A DNA stretch of 64,000 nucleotides from Lachnospiraceae bacterium (GCA_900753305.1 CAADYR010000145.1:96117-160116); one strand, 5' to 3'. Positions 17,203-26,924 are shown, numbered from the stretch's first letter. The notes: generated by a model not told the origin, from the sequence alone. A program made the numbers and translations.

Positions 17203-18558
17203 TCAATGAAAAGTTATCGTAGTTGTATCTAATATTAAAATTTCATCATTTATTGAATCTTTTATCATTCCGGTCACCAGTCTGTTGCGGCAGTCCTTAT
17301 CTGATGCTAATGCAACCTTTACATACTCCCTGGTATGACCGATCCAGTATTCTCTGCCATCAATTTCCTTCTTTTCCTCCAGAAGTACTTCTTCCTGTCT
17401 GCCGATATAATAAGTGCGGAATTCTTTTGACTGTCTTTTCTCCATTTCAAGAAGTATATTACTGCGTCTGGTTTTGTCTTTCTCTGCAATCTGTCCCTCC
17501 ATAATCGCAGCACGTGTTCCTTTACGCTTGGAAAACTTAAAAATGTGCATCTCATAGAAACAGATTACTTCCAGAAACCGTCGCGTTTCTTCAAATTCTT
17601 CTTCGCTCTCCTGTGGAAATCCGACAATCACATCCGTTGTAACAGCCGGATGTTCAAATGTCCTGCGCAGCAGTTCTACTCCCCGTCTGAATTCTTCCGG
17701 TGTATAATGACGATTCATTCTCTTTAGAGTCGCTTCGCTTCCACTCTGAAGAGAAAGATGGAAATGAGGGCACAAAGTCTTTAATCTACCAATTCCCTGT
17801 GCAAACTCTTCTGTGATGAGTCTGGGTTCGAGAGAACCAAGCCGCAATCTGCTTACTCCCGGAATCGCATCTACTTCCTCCAATAATTTCAGAAGATGCC
17901 GGTTCGTTTCCGCACCGTATATTGCCCTGCCCTTTTCTTCAAAATCAATTCCATAGGAACTGATATGAATTCCGGTAAGGACAAATTCCTGATAACCGGC
18001 CTTTGCAAGTCCTGTGATCTCTTCCACAATATCTTCGCTCTTTCTGCTTCTGACTCTGCCTCTTGCAAAAGGAATCAGACAATAGGAACAAAACTGGTTG
18101 CATCCATCCTGAATCTTAATATAAGCTCTGGTGTGCTCCTGTGTTCCTGTCAGCTTCATCTCCTCATACTCATCTGTATGATTGATGTCAATGACCGCAT
18201 CTTCTTCTACCCCATTCATGTAATTCTCAAGGATTCTGACCAGATCTTTCTTTCTGTTATTACCGATCAGAAGATCAACGGCATCATCAGCCTTTGCTCC
18301 CTCAGTGTCAGACTGCACATAACAGCCTACAGCCACGACAATTCCCTCCGGATTCGTCTTCTTTGCTTTATGAAGCATCTGTCTGCTCTTACGGTCTGCT
18401 ATATTCGTAACAGTGCAGGTATTTACAATATAGATATCTGCTTTCTCTTCAAAAGGTACAATCTCATATCCTTTATCTTTCAATGACTGCAGCATAACAT
18501 CCATTTCATAAGAATTTACCTTACAGCCCAGGTTATGAAATGCAACTTTTTTCGTCAT
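17203..18558 (-). CDS. mtaB: tRNA t6A37 methylthiotransferase MtaB
   Basis: A 451-residue radical-SAM methylthiotransferase making ms2t6A37 in tRNAs. The N-terminal UPF0004 domain opens KVAFHNLGCKVNSYE with cluster cysteines, including VNTCTVTN and VVAVGCYVQSD. The radical SAM motif is CNQFCSYCLIPFARG, and a C-terminal TRAM-like region carries VTGMIKDS. The start at 18558 (MTKKVAF) has AGGA at good spacing; a longer frame back to 18654 runs into non-conserved sequence. First gene of the minus-strand cluster. Confidence 0.92.
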   Translation of the reverse strand: MTKKVAFHNLGCKVNSYEMDVMLQSLKDKGYEIVPFEEKADIYIVNTCTVTNIADRKSRQMLHKAKKTNPEGIVVAVGCYVQSDTEGAKADDAVDLLIGNNRKKDLVRILENYMNGVEEDAVIDINHTDEYEEMKLTGTQEHTRAYIKIQDGCNQFCSYCLIPFARGRVRSRKSEDIVEEITGLAKAGYQEFVLTGIHISSYGIDFEEKGRAIYGAETNRHLLKLLEEVDAIPGVSRLRLGSLEPRLITEEFAQGIGRLKTLCPHFHLSLQSGSEATLKRMNRHYTPEEFRRGVELLRRTFEHPAVTTDVIVGFPQESEEEFEETRRFLEVICFYEMHIFKFSKRKGTRAAIMEGQIAEKDKTRRSNILLEMEKRQSKEFRTYYIGRQEEVLLEEKKEIDGREYWIGHTREYVKVALASDKDCRNRLVTGMIKDSINDEILILDTTTITFH

Positions 18559-18802
18559 ATTAATCCTCATTTCTGCGCACGCTATTTGCACATAACGAGT
18601 TTGTACCAAGTGCGCACAGGCACAAACTTCATGTGTGAAAAAATACACTTTCACACTGGTTTCTTCGGTTCTGTTTTCCCATTTTATCTATGAGACGATA
18701 ATATCTGTGCTCATTTTATACATTTACTGTCACAAGTAGCAATCTGTACACTTTTATTAGATATTTTCGTCATTTTTTATGACAACTGATTGGCATCTCT
18801 GG

Positions 18803-18831
18803 TTGACTTTTCCTGTATTTCCCTTTATTAT
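18803..18831 (+). promoter_or_regulatory. Sigma-A promoter of the HPr-like gene
   Basis: TTGACT (18803-18808) and TATTAT (18826-18831) are 17 bp apart. An imperfect inverted repeat (GGTACGGTACA / TGTATCGTTACC, 18850-18873) lies in the leader. The rest of the 337-bp gap from 18559 shows only short repeats of TGCGCA/GCACA type. Confidence 0.65.
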
Positions 18832-18895
18832 TAAGTAAGAAGGTATGAGGTACGGTACATTGTATCGTTACCCAAATAACAAGGAGGTAGTCAGA

Positions 18896-19126
18896 ATGAA
18901 GACTGTTCAAATTTCTTTAAACTCAATTGACAAGGTTAAGTCCTTCGTTAATGATATTACAAAATTCGATTATGATTTCGACCTCGTATCAGGCAGATAT
19001 GTCATTGATGCAAAATCCATTATGGGTATCTTTAGCTTAGACTTATCTAAACCGATCGATTTGAATATCCATGCTGAAGGCAATGCTGATGAAGTTATGG
19101 AAGTTTTAAAGCCATACTTAATCTAG
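18896..19126 (+). CDS. HPr-like protein without the phosphorylatable histidine
   Basis: A 76-residue protein with the HPr fold pattern. The region DAKSIMGIFSLDLSKPIDLNIHAEG aligns with the HPr segment around Ser46, giving Ser41 here. The canonical active-site GLHARPA, with the His15 phosphorylated by enzyme I, is replaced by SIDKVKSFV. It therefore cannot relay phosphate in the PTS and may be a regulatory, Crh-like form. The start at 18896 follows AAGGAGG; an in-frame ATG at 18845 is upstream of that site. It is monocistronic with its own terminator. Confidence 0.8.
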   Translation: MKTVQISLNSIDKVKSFVNDITKFDYDFDLVSGRYVIDAKSIMGIFSLDLSKPIDLNIHAEGNADEVMEVLKPYLI

Positions 19127-19160
19127 TCAATATACTTAGCAAATGTACAAACAAGAAATT

Positions 19161-19197
19161 CACCATGTATGATGCGGAATCATTACATGGTGTTTTT
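19161..19197 (+). terminator. Terminator of the HPr-like gene
   Basis: CACCATGTATGAT pairs with ATCATTACATGGTG and is followed by TTTTT. Confidence 0.85.
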
Positions 19198-19221
19198 GTA
19201 TATATATGATACTAAGGGTAT

Positions 19222-19268
19222 AAACCATAAAAACACGATGTGCTCGCACAAAAGTGTTTTCATGGTTT
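19222..19268 (-). terminator. Terminator of thiI
   Basis: AAACCATGAAAACAC pairs with GTGTTTTTATGGTTT on the minus strand, just beyond the thiI stop. Confidence 0.75.
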
Positions 19269-19279
19269 CATATACCTCT

Positions 19280-20467
19280 CTACTCATTCCAACTAACTGT
19301 GATCACTTCATCTGTATCCAGTGCAGTCTGCACTAATGCATCAATACCCTCATCAAGATTCTTCTCATGTGCTCTGATCACCTTCAGATTAGGCTTCGTT
19401 ACAGGATGTTTTGCCACAAAGATCGTACAACAGTCTTCAAAAGGCAGAATGGAAGTTTCATAAGTATTGATCTTCTCAGATACTTCTACAATCTCCTGTT
19501 TATCAAAGCCGATCAACGGTCTGTATACAGGAATGGTACACACATCATTGGTCGCCATCAGTGACTGCATGGTCTGTGAAGCTACCTGACCTATACTTTC
19601 ACCTGTGATCAGTCCCAGACAATCATTTTCCTTAGCAATATGCTCTGCAATACGCATCATGTATCTTCTCATTATGATTGTCAGTTCATCATGAGGACAC
19701 TTCTCATAGATATATAACTGGATATCTGTAAAATTGATAACATGCAGATTGATCGGTCCACTGTAACGTGATACGAGTTTTGCCAGATCTACTACTTTCT
19801 GTTTTGCACGTTCACTGGTATATGGCGGTGCATGGAAATAAACCGCATCTATCTTCACGCCACGCTTGGATATCATATAACCTGCTACAGGAGAATCAAT
19901 GCCTCCTGACAGAAGAAGCATACCCTTTCCATTCGTGCCGATCGGCATACCGCCGGGACCCGGAATCACGACTGAATAGATGTAGATTTTCTCACGAACT
20001 TCTACATGGAGCATCACATCAGGTTTATGCACATCTACACGTATCTCCGGAAAAGCCTTCAAAATAGCCTCTCCCAAATCACAGTTGATCTCCATGGAGC
20101 ATTTGGGATAATTCTTTCTGGCGCGTCTCGCCTCTACCTTAAATGTAATATTCTTATCAGGATATACGGAATCCATATAAGCTACTACATCCTCACACAA
20201 TTTCTCAAATCCTTCATCTTCTACATGAACGACCGGACAAATTGCAGAGATACCGAATACTGTCTTTAAATTATCTACTGTTTCATCAAAATCAAAATCT
20301 GTCAATGCATTTACATAGATTCTGCCCTGTGTTTTAGTTACTTCAAATTCACCTTCACAACGGGTCAGTGCATATCTGATCTGATCACAAAGCCTATCTT
20401 CAAAGATATATCTGTTCTTACCCTTTACGCCAATCTCAGCGTACTTTATCAAAAATGATTTATACAT
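19280..20467 (-). CDS. thiI: tRNA 4-thiouridine synthase ThiI
   Basis: A 395-residue ThiI. A ferredoxin-like/THUMP N-terminal region (about 60-165) is followed by an ATP-pyrophosphatase domain with PP-loop SGGIDSPVAGYMISKRG. It adenylates U8 of tRNA and inserts sulfur. The C-terminal rhodanese domain of the E. coli protein is missing, as in most Gram-positive ThiI, where a dedicated cysteine desulfurase supplies sulfur. Such a desulfurase gene lies 17 bp upstream in the same orientation, so this is a two-gene thiouridine operon. Confidence 0.95.
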   Translation of the reverse strand: MYKSFLIKYAEIGVKGKNRYIFEDRLCDQIRYALTRCEGEFEVTKTQGRIYVNALTDFDFDETVDNLKTVFGISAICPVVHVEDEGFEKLCEDVVAYMDSVYPDKNITFKVEARRARKNYPKCSMEINCDLGEAILKAFPEIRVDVHKPDVMLHVEVREKIYIYSVVIPGPGGMPIGTNGKGMLLLSGGIDSPVAGYMISKRGVKIDAVYFHAPPYTSERAKQKVVDLAKLVSRYSGPINLHVINFTDIQLYIYEKCPHDELTIIMRRYMMRIAEHIAKENDCLGLITGESIGQVASQTMQSLMATNDVCTIPVYRPLIGFDKQEIVEVSEKINTYETSILPFEDCCTIFVAKHPVTKPNLKVIRAHEKNLDEGIDALVQTALDTDEVITVSWNE

Positions 20468-20484
20468 ATTTTATTCCTTTCATA

Positions 20485-21639
20485 CTAATGCCTGGTGTAA
20501 CGACGAAGCATAGGTATCATATCATACATTTGCTGTAATGTATAGTCAATTTCCTCCTGAGTTGTAAAGACACTGAAGCTGAAACGCAGTGTGGAATCCA
20601 GATATCTCTTCTCCACTCCTATTGCCTGTAATGTAGAGGAAGTTGTTGCCTTATGTGCGGAACAGGCACTTCCTGCTGATACGCAGATACCTCTGTTCTC
20701 CAGTGAATGTAACAATACTTCACTACGGATTCCTCCAATGGATACACTGACTACATGTGGTGCACTGTCTTTTCCTGTCAGACCATTGATCCTGACATCC
20801 TCTATACCTGTCACGCCCTGGATAAAACGTTCCTTTAGCGCATAAAGTCTTTCATTTTCTGCCTCAAGATTCTGGTAAATCTTCTCAACTGCCAATGCCA
20901 TTCCTGCAATTCCCGGTACATTCTCCGTTCCTGAACGCATACCTTTTTGCTGTCCACCACCATATATGATCGGTCTTACCTTTACTCTCTCGTTCATATA
21001 AAGGAACCCAACACCCTTCGGACCATGAATTTTATGTGCACTGACGGAGAGCAGGTCAATATTCATCTTCTTAGGAAGAATCCTGAATTTACCAAATCCC
21101 TGCACTGCATCCACATGAAATACTGTATTTGGATTCATTCTCTTGATCAATGCGCCTGCTTCTGCTATCGGCTGCAATGATCCGATCTCATTGTTTGTAT
21201 GCATAATAGATACTAATATCGTATCTCTTCTCATGGCGCGTTCCAGATCACACAATCTGATCACGCCGTTTGAATCCACCGGCAGATAAGTCACTTCAAA
21301 ACCCTGCTCCTGCAGATATGCACAAGTCTGCAGAATTGCCGGATGTTCGATCTGTGTCGTAATAATATGTCTGCCCGCACGACAATTGGCAAATGCTGTA
21401 CCGATAAGAGCAATATTATCTGATTCTGTTCCGCCTGAGGTAAACAGGATTTCCTTTTCCTGTACCTTAAGACATCTCGCTATTGTTTCACGTGCATAGC
21501 GAAGATATTTCTCACTCTCTACGCCCTTAAAATGCATGCTGGATGGATTGCCGTAATCTTCACACATAATCTTGGTCATAAGAGCCGCTACCTCCGGCAG
21601 ACACCTTGTGGTAGCAGAATTGTCTAAATATACTTCCAT
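20485..21639 (-). CDS. Cysteine desulfurase (ThiI partner, NifS family)
   Basis: A 384-residue PLP enzyme of aminotransferase class V. The PLP lysine is in SAHKIHGPKGVGF, HVDAVQGFGK contributes cofactor binding, and the catalytic Cys is in SAGSACSAHK. It removes sulfur from cysteine to form a persulfide. Position directly before thiI matches the NifZ-ThiI pairs of Bacillus, so sulfur donation to tRNA thiolation is likely rather than general Fe-S assembly. Length and start (MEVYLDNSATTR) are typical. Confidence 0.92.
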   Translation of the reverse strand: MEVYLDNSATTRCLPEVAALMTKIMCEDYGNPSSMHFKGVESEKYLRYARETIARCLKVQEKEILFTSGGTESDNIALIGTAFANCRAGRHIITTQIEHPAILQTCAYLQEQGFEVTYLPVDSNGVIRLCDLERAMRRDTILVSIMHTNNEIGSLQPIAEAGALIKRMNPNTVFHVDAVQGFGKFRILPKKMNIDLLSVSAHKIHGPKGVGFLYMNERVKVRPIIYGGGQQKGMRSGTENVPGIAGMALAVEKIYQNLEAENERLYALKERFIQGVTGIEDVRINGLTGKDSAPHVVSVSIGGIRSEVLLHSLENRGICVSAGSACSAHKATTSSTLQAIGVEKRYLDSTLRFSFSVFTTQEEIDYTLQQMYDMIPMLRRYTRH

Positions 21640-21777
21640 GTCAACCTCCGTTCTGAACCGTAGTCCTTACAATTCAGAAGTATCTTATTATTATATGATA
21701 TTCAAACTCATGTTTTTTGTGTCCTATGTAACACTTTATCTTAGCACGAAATAAGGGGTTTGAAAAGAATAGAATCT

Positions 21778-22086
21778 TTATTCCCGCCGATACTCCAATA
21801 TCTCTTCCAGCTTCTTGCGGGGTCTCTGTGCCGGTGTTTCATCAGGGTATCCTACTGCAACTGCACTGATGATCTGGTCTGCAGTATCAAGGTAAGCCTC
21901 CAGTTCCGGATATGCAAAGCAGGTATTGGCAATCCACAAAGTACCAAGTCCCAGCTCCTGTGCCTGTAATAACATATTCTGAATAGATGCCCCGATAGAC
22001 AGTGCATCGCACTGTTCTACAATACGTCCGTCTTCTTGGATCGGAATAAATGGAGATCTTCCGTTGTAAATTGCATTCCCGTTCAT
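21778..22086 (-). pseudogene. Nitroreductase C-terminal fragment
   Basis: A 102-residue frame matches only the C-terminal half of NAD(P)H/FMN nitroreductases (DALSIGASIQNMLLQAQELGLGTLWI, then SAVAVGYPDETPAQRPRK). The N-terminal FMN-binding RRSxR region, about 70-80 residues, is absent. The sequence upstream holds only the galE terminator. The fragment starts with ATG and a purine-rich site (AGAAAGGA), so it might be translated, but it lacks key flavin contacts. Probably a deletion remnant. Confidence 0.7.
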
Positions 22087-22152
22087 ACCGATCCTGATTC
22101 CTTTCTGTGTCTTTTTCTTCTAACGGTTTTTCTATAAAAGTATATTAACTTC

Positions 22153-22185
22153 AAAAAACCCCACCGGCATACATTGCCAGTGGGG
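22153..22185 (-). terminator. Terminator of galE
   Basis: CCCCACTGGCA pairs with TGCCGGTGGGG and is followed by six T on the minus strand. Confidence 0.88.
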
Positions 22186-22200
22186 TATATACATATCTGA

Positions 22201-23217
22201 TCAATCATCATATCCGTTAGGATTCTGTGACTGCCATCTCCAGCTATCTTCGCACATTTCCTTAATTCCATACTGTGCTTTCCAGCCAAGTTCTCTCTCA
22301 GCCTTGGATGCATCGGAATAGCAGGTTGCGATATCGCCTGCACGTCTTGGCTTGATCTCATAAGGAATCTTAATACCAGTTGCAGCTTCAAAGTTCTTTA
22401 CAATATCAAGTACACTGTATCCTACACCTGTACCAAGATTGTAAATGCACAGACCAGCCTTCTCCTGGATCTTCTTGAGTGCCTTTACATGTCCAACAGC
22501 CAGATCCACTACATGGATATAATCTCTGACACCAGTTCCATCAGGAGTATCATAATCATTACCAAATACACCGAGCTGTTTCAGTTTGCCTACAGCTACC
22601 TGTGTGATATAAGGCATCAGATTGTTAGGTACGCCATTCGGGTTCTCACCGATCAGACCACTCTTATGTGCTCCAATTGGATTGAAGTAACGAAGAAGGA
22701 TAACATTCCATTCCGGATCTGCTTTCTGCATGTCCATCAGAATCTGCTCCAGCATGGATTTCGTCCAGCCATAAGGGTTTGTACACTGTCCTTTAGGGCA
22801 TTCTTCTGTAATAGGAATGAAAGCAGGATCACCATATACTGTAGCAGATGATGAGAAAATAATGTTCTTGCAATTATGCTTTCTCATTACGTCAACTAAT
22901 GTTAAAGTACCTGCGATATTATTATTATAATATTCCCAAGGCTTCACAACAGATTCACCTACTGCCTTAAGACCTGCAAAATGGATACAGGAATCAATCT
23001 TTTCCTTACTGAATATTTCTTCAAGCGCATCTCTGTCAAGGATATCAGCCTTATAAAAAGTCACTGGCTTACCTGTGATTTTCTCTACTCTCTGTAATGA
23101 TTTCTCACTTGCATTGGAGAGGTTATCTAATACAACTACATCATAGCCTGCATTCTGTAATTCAACTACTGTATGGCTGCCGATAAATCCGGCACCGCCT
23201 GTAACTAATATTGCCAT
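22201..23217 (-). CDS. galE: UDP-glucose 4-epimerase
   Basis: A 338-residue short-chain dehydrogenase-type epimerase interconverting UDP-glucose and UDP-galactose. The NAD-binding motif is TGGAGFIGSHTV at the N-terminus. The catalytic SSSATVYG and YGWTKSMLE (YxxxK) are present, as is LRYFNPIGAH. Full length. Transcribed alone with a strong terminator; the rest of the Leloir pathway is not in the window. Confidence 0.95.
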   Translation of the reverse strand: MAILVTGGAGFIGSHTVVELQNAGYDVVVLDNLSNASEKSLQRVEKITGKPVTFYKADILDRDALEEIFSKEKIDSCIHFAGLKAVGESVVKPWEYYNNNIAGTLTLVDVMRKHNCKNIIFSSSATVYGDPAFIPITEECPKGQCTNPYGWTKSMLEQILMDMQKADPEWNVILLRYFNPIGAHKSGLIGENPNGVPNNLMPYITQVAVGKLKQLGVFGNDYDTPDGTGVRDYIHVVDLAVGHVKALKKIQEKAGLCIYNLGTGVGYSVLDIVKNFEAATGIKIPYEIKPRRAGDIATCYSDASKAERELGWKAQYGIKEMCEDSWRWQSQNPNGYDD

Positions 23218-23382
23218 AATCTACCTCTTTTCCGCGTCACTATGTACGCATCATAATTTAGTGCGTTAAATTATTATCATTATTTGTTTCTACTATATCC
23301 TTTTTATTTCTAAAAAGCAATAGCATATTCATCTCTTTTTCACCCATTATGAACCATGTTTTTTCCATTGACATGTAAAATT

Positions 23383-23411
23383 CACATATTTTTTGTACCA
23401 GTCATACAATA
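23383..23411 (+). promoter_or_regulatory. Predicted sigma-K promoter of the dipicolinate operon
   Basis: CAC (23383-23385) is followed after 17 bp by CATACAATA (23403-23411), matching the sigma-K pattern AC / CATAnnnTA. It lies about 39 bp before the dpaA start. Dipicolinate synthase is a mother-cell sigma-K product in Bacillus, which fits. Confidence 0.65.
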
Positions 23412-23449
23412 ACATTAAATGCATCTGAGCACATCTAAAGGAGGTCCAC

Positions 23450-24346
23450 ATGCCCGCAACTGACTTTACCATTCTAGGCGGTGATAAACGTATCGCCTAT
23501 ATCGCACCAGTGCTGGCCGCCAGAGGCTATCGCATCACCTGTTTCCATACCTCCTCCATTCCTTTGGAAAATAACCCTGCGATCTGCCATGTTTCTTCTA
23601 TAAAAAAGGCATTGGAAAATACTTCTGTCATCATTGCAGGTATTCCATTTGCACAAAATGACCTACTCTACTGTGAGCAGGAATCTGCACCTGTTCATAT
23701 TTCCCAGTTACAGCGTTATCTGCGAAAGCACCATAAACTGTTTGGCGGCGTGATTCCTGATGGCTTTCGCAAAACCTGCGAAGAACGTGGAATTGCCTGC
23801 TATGATTTTATGAGTGATGAACCTCTGGCACTTTCCAACGCCGTATCTACTGCTGAAGGAGCTATTCTGGAAGCCCTGAGAAACAAAGGAACCACCCTCC
23901 ATCACAGTGATGTTCTGATACTTGGCTATGGCAGATGTGGCAGGATTCTCACAGACAAACTGCTGGGTCTGTCTGCCAAAGTCACAGTATGCAGTTCAGA
24001 CCACAGCGAACTGGCTCTGGCACTGGCTCTCGGTGCCGACTCACTGCCGCTTGCAGAACTGGCATCCCATATCGGCAAATATGAATATATCTTTAACACC
24101 ATACCTGCCTGTGTACTTGACAGAAAATGTCTGGAACAGATTACTCCTTCATCACTTGTGATCGATATCGCGTCCAACCGCAGCGGTTCTGATTATACAG
24201 CCGCCAGAGAACTTGGCACCCCGATCCTGTTCTGTCCTGGTCTGCCCGGTAAATATGCTCCTCAAAGCAGTGCAAAACACCTTACTGATTACATTCTAAA
24301 TTACTGTGACCTGCCTGTCCCTCAGGTAATTTCAAAATCCATCTAA
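23450..24346 (+). CDS. dpaA: Dipicolinate synthase subunit A
   Basis: A 298-residue SpoVFA homologue. With subunit B it makes dipicolinic acid, the calcium chelator of the spore core, in the mother cell. An N-terminal DpaA domain (TILGGDKRIAYIAPVLAARGY) is followed by a Rossmann NAD(P)-binding domain with LILGYGRCGRIL near residue 155. A strong AAAGGAGG precedes the ATG. It is first of a three-gene plus-strand operon with dpaB (13-bp gap) and asnB. Confidence 0.92.
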   Translation: MPATDFTILGGDKRIAYIAPVLAARGYRITCFHTSSIPLENNPAICHVSSIKKALENTSVIIAGIPFAQNDLLYCEQESAPVHISQLQRYLRKHHKLFGGVIPDGFRKTCEERGIACYDFMSDEPLALSNAVSTAEGAILEALRNKGTTLHHSDVLILGYGRCGRILTDKLLGLSAKVTVCSSDHSELALALALGADSLPLAELASHIGKYEYIFNTIPACVLDRKCLEQITPSSLVIDIASNRSGSDYTAARELGTPILFCPGLPGKYAPQSSAKHLTDYILNYCDLPVPQVISKSI

Positions 24347-24359
24347 TAAGGAGAATTAT

Positions 24360-24959
24360 ATGAAACTGGAAAATAAGAAAATCGGTATTGCCTTTACCGG
24401 CTCCTTTTGCACTTTTGAAAAAGCATTCACAGAGTTGAGAAAACTTAAAAAAGCCGGCGCAGACCTGTATCCGATCATGTCACCTGCATCCTCGACGATC
24501 ACAAGCCGTTTCGGTACCCCGGATGAATACAGTGAACAGATCAGACAAATCACCGGGCACGATATTATCCATAAAATTGAAGAAGCCGAACCAATCGGAC
24601 CCAAATCCTGTCTGGATGCCCTGGTCATTCTCCCCTGCACTGGCAATACTGCTGCCAAACTGGCAAACGGCATCACAGATACAGCCGTTCTCATGGCAGC
24701 CAAGGCACATCTGCGCACCAATAAGCCTCTGGTCATCGCGATTTCTACCAATGACGGACTTGGTATGAATCTGAAAAATATCGGTCTTTTATGTAATAGC
24801 AAGAACATATACTTCGTTCCCTTTGGGCAGGATAATTATGAGAAAAAGCCAAATTCTCTGGTGGCTCATATGGAACTGCTGCTTCCCACCCTGGAACTGG
24901 CTCTGGAGCATAAACAATATCAACCTATTCTATTAGACCATATAAGAGAGAAGGCATAA
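24360..24959 (+). CDS. dpaB: Dipicolinate synthase subunit B
   Basis: A 199-residue flavoprotein-fold subunit (SpoVFB, related to phosphopantothenoylcysteine decarboxylases). The N-terminal strand and loop are KIGIAFTGSFCTFEKAF. Flavin/product-binding patterns LPCTGNTAAKLANGITD and RTNKPLVIAISTNDGLG are visible. It is translated from an AAGGAG site just after dpaA, and asnB begins 3 bp after its stop. Confidence 0.92.
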   Translation: MKLENKKIGIAFTGSFCTFEKAFTELRKLKKAGADLYPIMSPASSTITSRFGTPDEYSEQIRQITGHDIIHKIEEAEPIGPKSCLDALVILPCTGNTAAKLANGITDTAVLMAAKAHLRTNKPLVIAISTNDGLGMNLKNIGLLCNSKNIYFVPFGQDNYEKKPNSLVAHMELLLPTLELALEHKQYQPILLDHIREKA

Positions 24960-24961
24960 CA

Positions 24962-26815
24962 ATGTGTGGAATTGCAGGTTTTAGCAACTTCAAGATTAAT
25001 TATAAAGAAGATTCCTCCAGGTGGTACCAGCTACTTGAACGGATGAACCAGCGTCAAAAACACAGAGGACCTGATGAAGACGGAGTATTCCTTGACCGCT
25101 TCTGTGGACTGGCGCATGTCCGTCTTTCAATTCTGGATCTTGCCGGTGGCAGTCAGCCCATGACCAGACAGCTTGGGAACCATCGTGTAACAATCGCATA
25201 TAATGGTGAAATCTACAATATGCCAACCCTGCGCAGAGAATTGTCCAGAGAAGGAATTGAATTTCAGACCTCTTCTGATACAGAAGTCATCCTCCAAAGC
25301 TACCTTTTATGGGGCATTGATTTCGTTAAACGGCTTAACGGCATATTCGCATTTGCACTCTGGGATGAATATCTGCAGAAACTTTTACTGTTTCGGGATG
25401 CTTTAGGCGTGAAACCACTGTTCTATACTTTTCTGGATGGAACCCTTATCTTTTCTTCCGAAATAAAAGGCATTCTGACCTATCCGGACTTTCGGCCTGT
25501 CATTGACAGGGATGGATTGTGTGAAATATTTGGTCTGGGGCCAGCCAAAACATATGGCAAAGGGGTATTGAAAGGAATTGATGAACTTCTGCCCGGGCAT
25601 TATCTGGAATTTGACGGTTCCAGTATCCATACATTTCCATTCTGGACTTTGGAAAGCCATCCACACGAAGAGAGTTGGGAGGAAACCGTTGACCATACCC
25701 GTTTTCTCATTACTGATGCCGTCCGTATGCAGATGCTCTCGGATGTTCCTGTATGTACCTTTCTCTCCGGAGGAATCGACAGCAGTCTGGTCACTTCTAT
25801 CTGCAGTCGTAAGCTTAACGAACAGGGGAAACGTCTGAATACTTACTCCTTTGACTTTAAAGACAATGATATTCATTTTCAGGCAAATGCCTTCCAGCCA
25901 TCTCAAGACAGACCCTGGGTAGACAAAATGATCGCATACGCCAGAACCAACCATATATATCTGGAGTGTACCAACAGTCAGCTCTATCAATACCTCTTTG
26001 AAGCTGTAGAAGCCAGAGATCTGCCCTGTATGGCTGATGTTGAAGCATCCATGCTCTTTTTCTGCAGACTGGTATCCGCCAGACACCGCGTTACTCTGAC
26101 CGGAGAATGTGCTGATGAGATTTTCGGCGGATATCCCTGGTTCCATAAAAAGGAATGCTTTGATGCTGACTGCTTTCCCTGGTCCATGGATTTTTCCCCC
26201 AGAACCATGCTCCTCAAAGACTCTGTACTGGAACTTCTGCCACTCAAAGAATACGCCCATGCCGCTTATCAGCGAACCATTGACGAGACACCCTTACTTT
26301 ATGGAGAAAAGGGGGAAGAGAAAAGGCGCCGTGAAATTTCCTACCTTAATCTGCGCTGGTTCATGCAGACACTCCTTGACCGTATGGACCGGACCAGCAT
26401 GCATGCAGGACTGGAAGCCAGAGTTCCCTTTGCTGACAAGCGCATCGTAGAATATGTCTGGAATGTACCCTGGAATATGAAATGCAAAGATGGTGTTGCC
26501 AAAGGACTTTTGCGTGCTGCTGCCAGAGACTATCTGCCACCGGAAGTACTCTCACGCCGCAAAAGCCCCTACCCCAAGACCTACGATCCTGCTTATGAAT
26601 CCCTGCTTCGCACTGAATTGATAAAAGTCATATCCGATAAAACCGCTCCCCTCAATGAACTGATCGACTGCCAGAAAGTTTTGGCATTTTTCGACTGTCC
26701 AAGTGATTATGGCAGACCTTTTTATGGTCAGCTTATGGCAGGTCCTCAGTTACTCGCCTATCTTCTTCAGATCAATTACTGGTTATTGCATTATCAAATT
26801 TGCATTGAAATTTAA
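24962..26815 (+). CDS. asnB: Asparagine synthase (glutamine-hydrolysing), likely sporulation-linked
   Basis: A 617-residue AsnB. The N-terminal glutaminase has Cys2 exposed after Met removal (MCGIAGF) and RGPDEDG. The synthetase domain has PP-loop SGGIDSSLVTSI near residue 270. It makes asparagine from aspartate, glutamine and ATP. The gene starts 3 bp after dpaB, so it is very probably co-transcribed from the sigma-K promoter. In Bacillus one of three asparagine synthetases, AsnO, is sporulation-specific; this may be its counterpart, by inference from context. Confidence 0.9.
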   Translation: MCGIAGFSNFKINYKEDSSRWYQLLERMNQRQKHRGPDEDGVFLDRFCGLAHVRLSILDLAGGSQPMTRQLGNHRVTIAYNGEIYNMPTLRRELSREGIEFQTSSDTEVILQSYLLWGIDFVKRLNGIFAFALWDEYLQKLLLFRDALGVKPLFYTFLDGTLIFSSEIKGILTYPDFRPVIDRDGLCEIFGLGPAKTYGKGVLKGIDELLPGHYLEFDGSSIHTFPFWTLESHPHEESWEETVDHTRFLITDAVRMQMLSDVPVCTFLSGGIDSSLVTSICSRKLNEQGKRLNTYSFDFKDNDIHFQANAFQPSQDRPWVDKMIAYARTNHIYLECTNSQLYQYLFEAVEARDLPCMADVEASMLFFCRLVSARHRVTLTGECADEIFGGYPWFHKKECFDADCFPWSMDFSPRTMLLKDSVLELLPLKEYAHAAYQRTIDETPLLYGEKGEEKRRREISYLNLRWFMQTLLDRMDRTSMHAGLEARVPFADKRIVEYVWNVPWNMKCKDGVAKGLLRAAARDYLPPEVLSRRKSPYPKTYDPAYESLLRTELIKVISDKTAPLNELIDCQKVLAFFDCPSDYGRPFYGQLMAGPQLLAYLLQINYWLLHYQICIEI

Positions 26816-26924
26816 CAGACTATTCTGTAAATTATGCGGTTTTATGTGATTTTTAATATATAATTTGTGGATAATGTGGATAATTTTGTGGATATGTCTA
26901 CATTGTCTGTTATTTATTGTGCAT

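Noticed and set aside
25403..26260. Long open frame antisense to asnB (285 codons)
   Set aside because: It lies fully inside a well-supported asparagine synthetase gene on the other strand and resembles no family.
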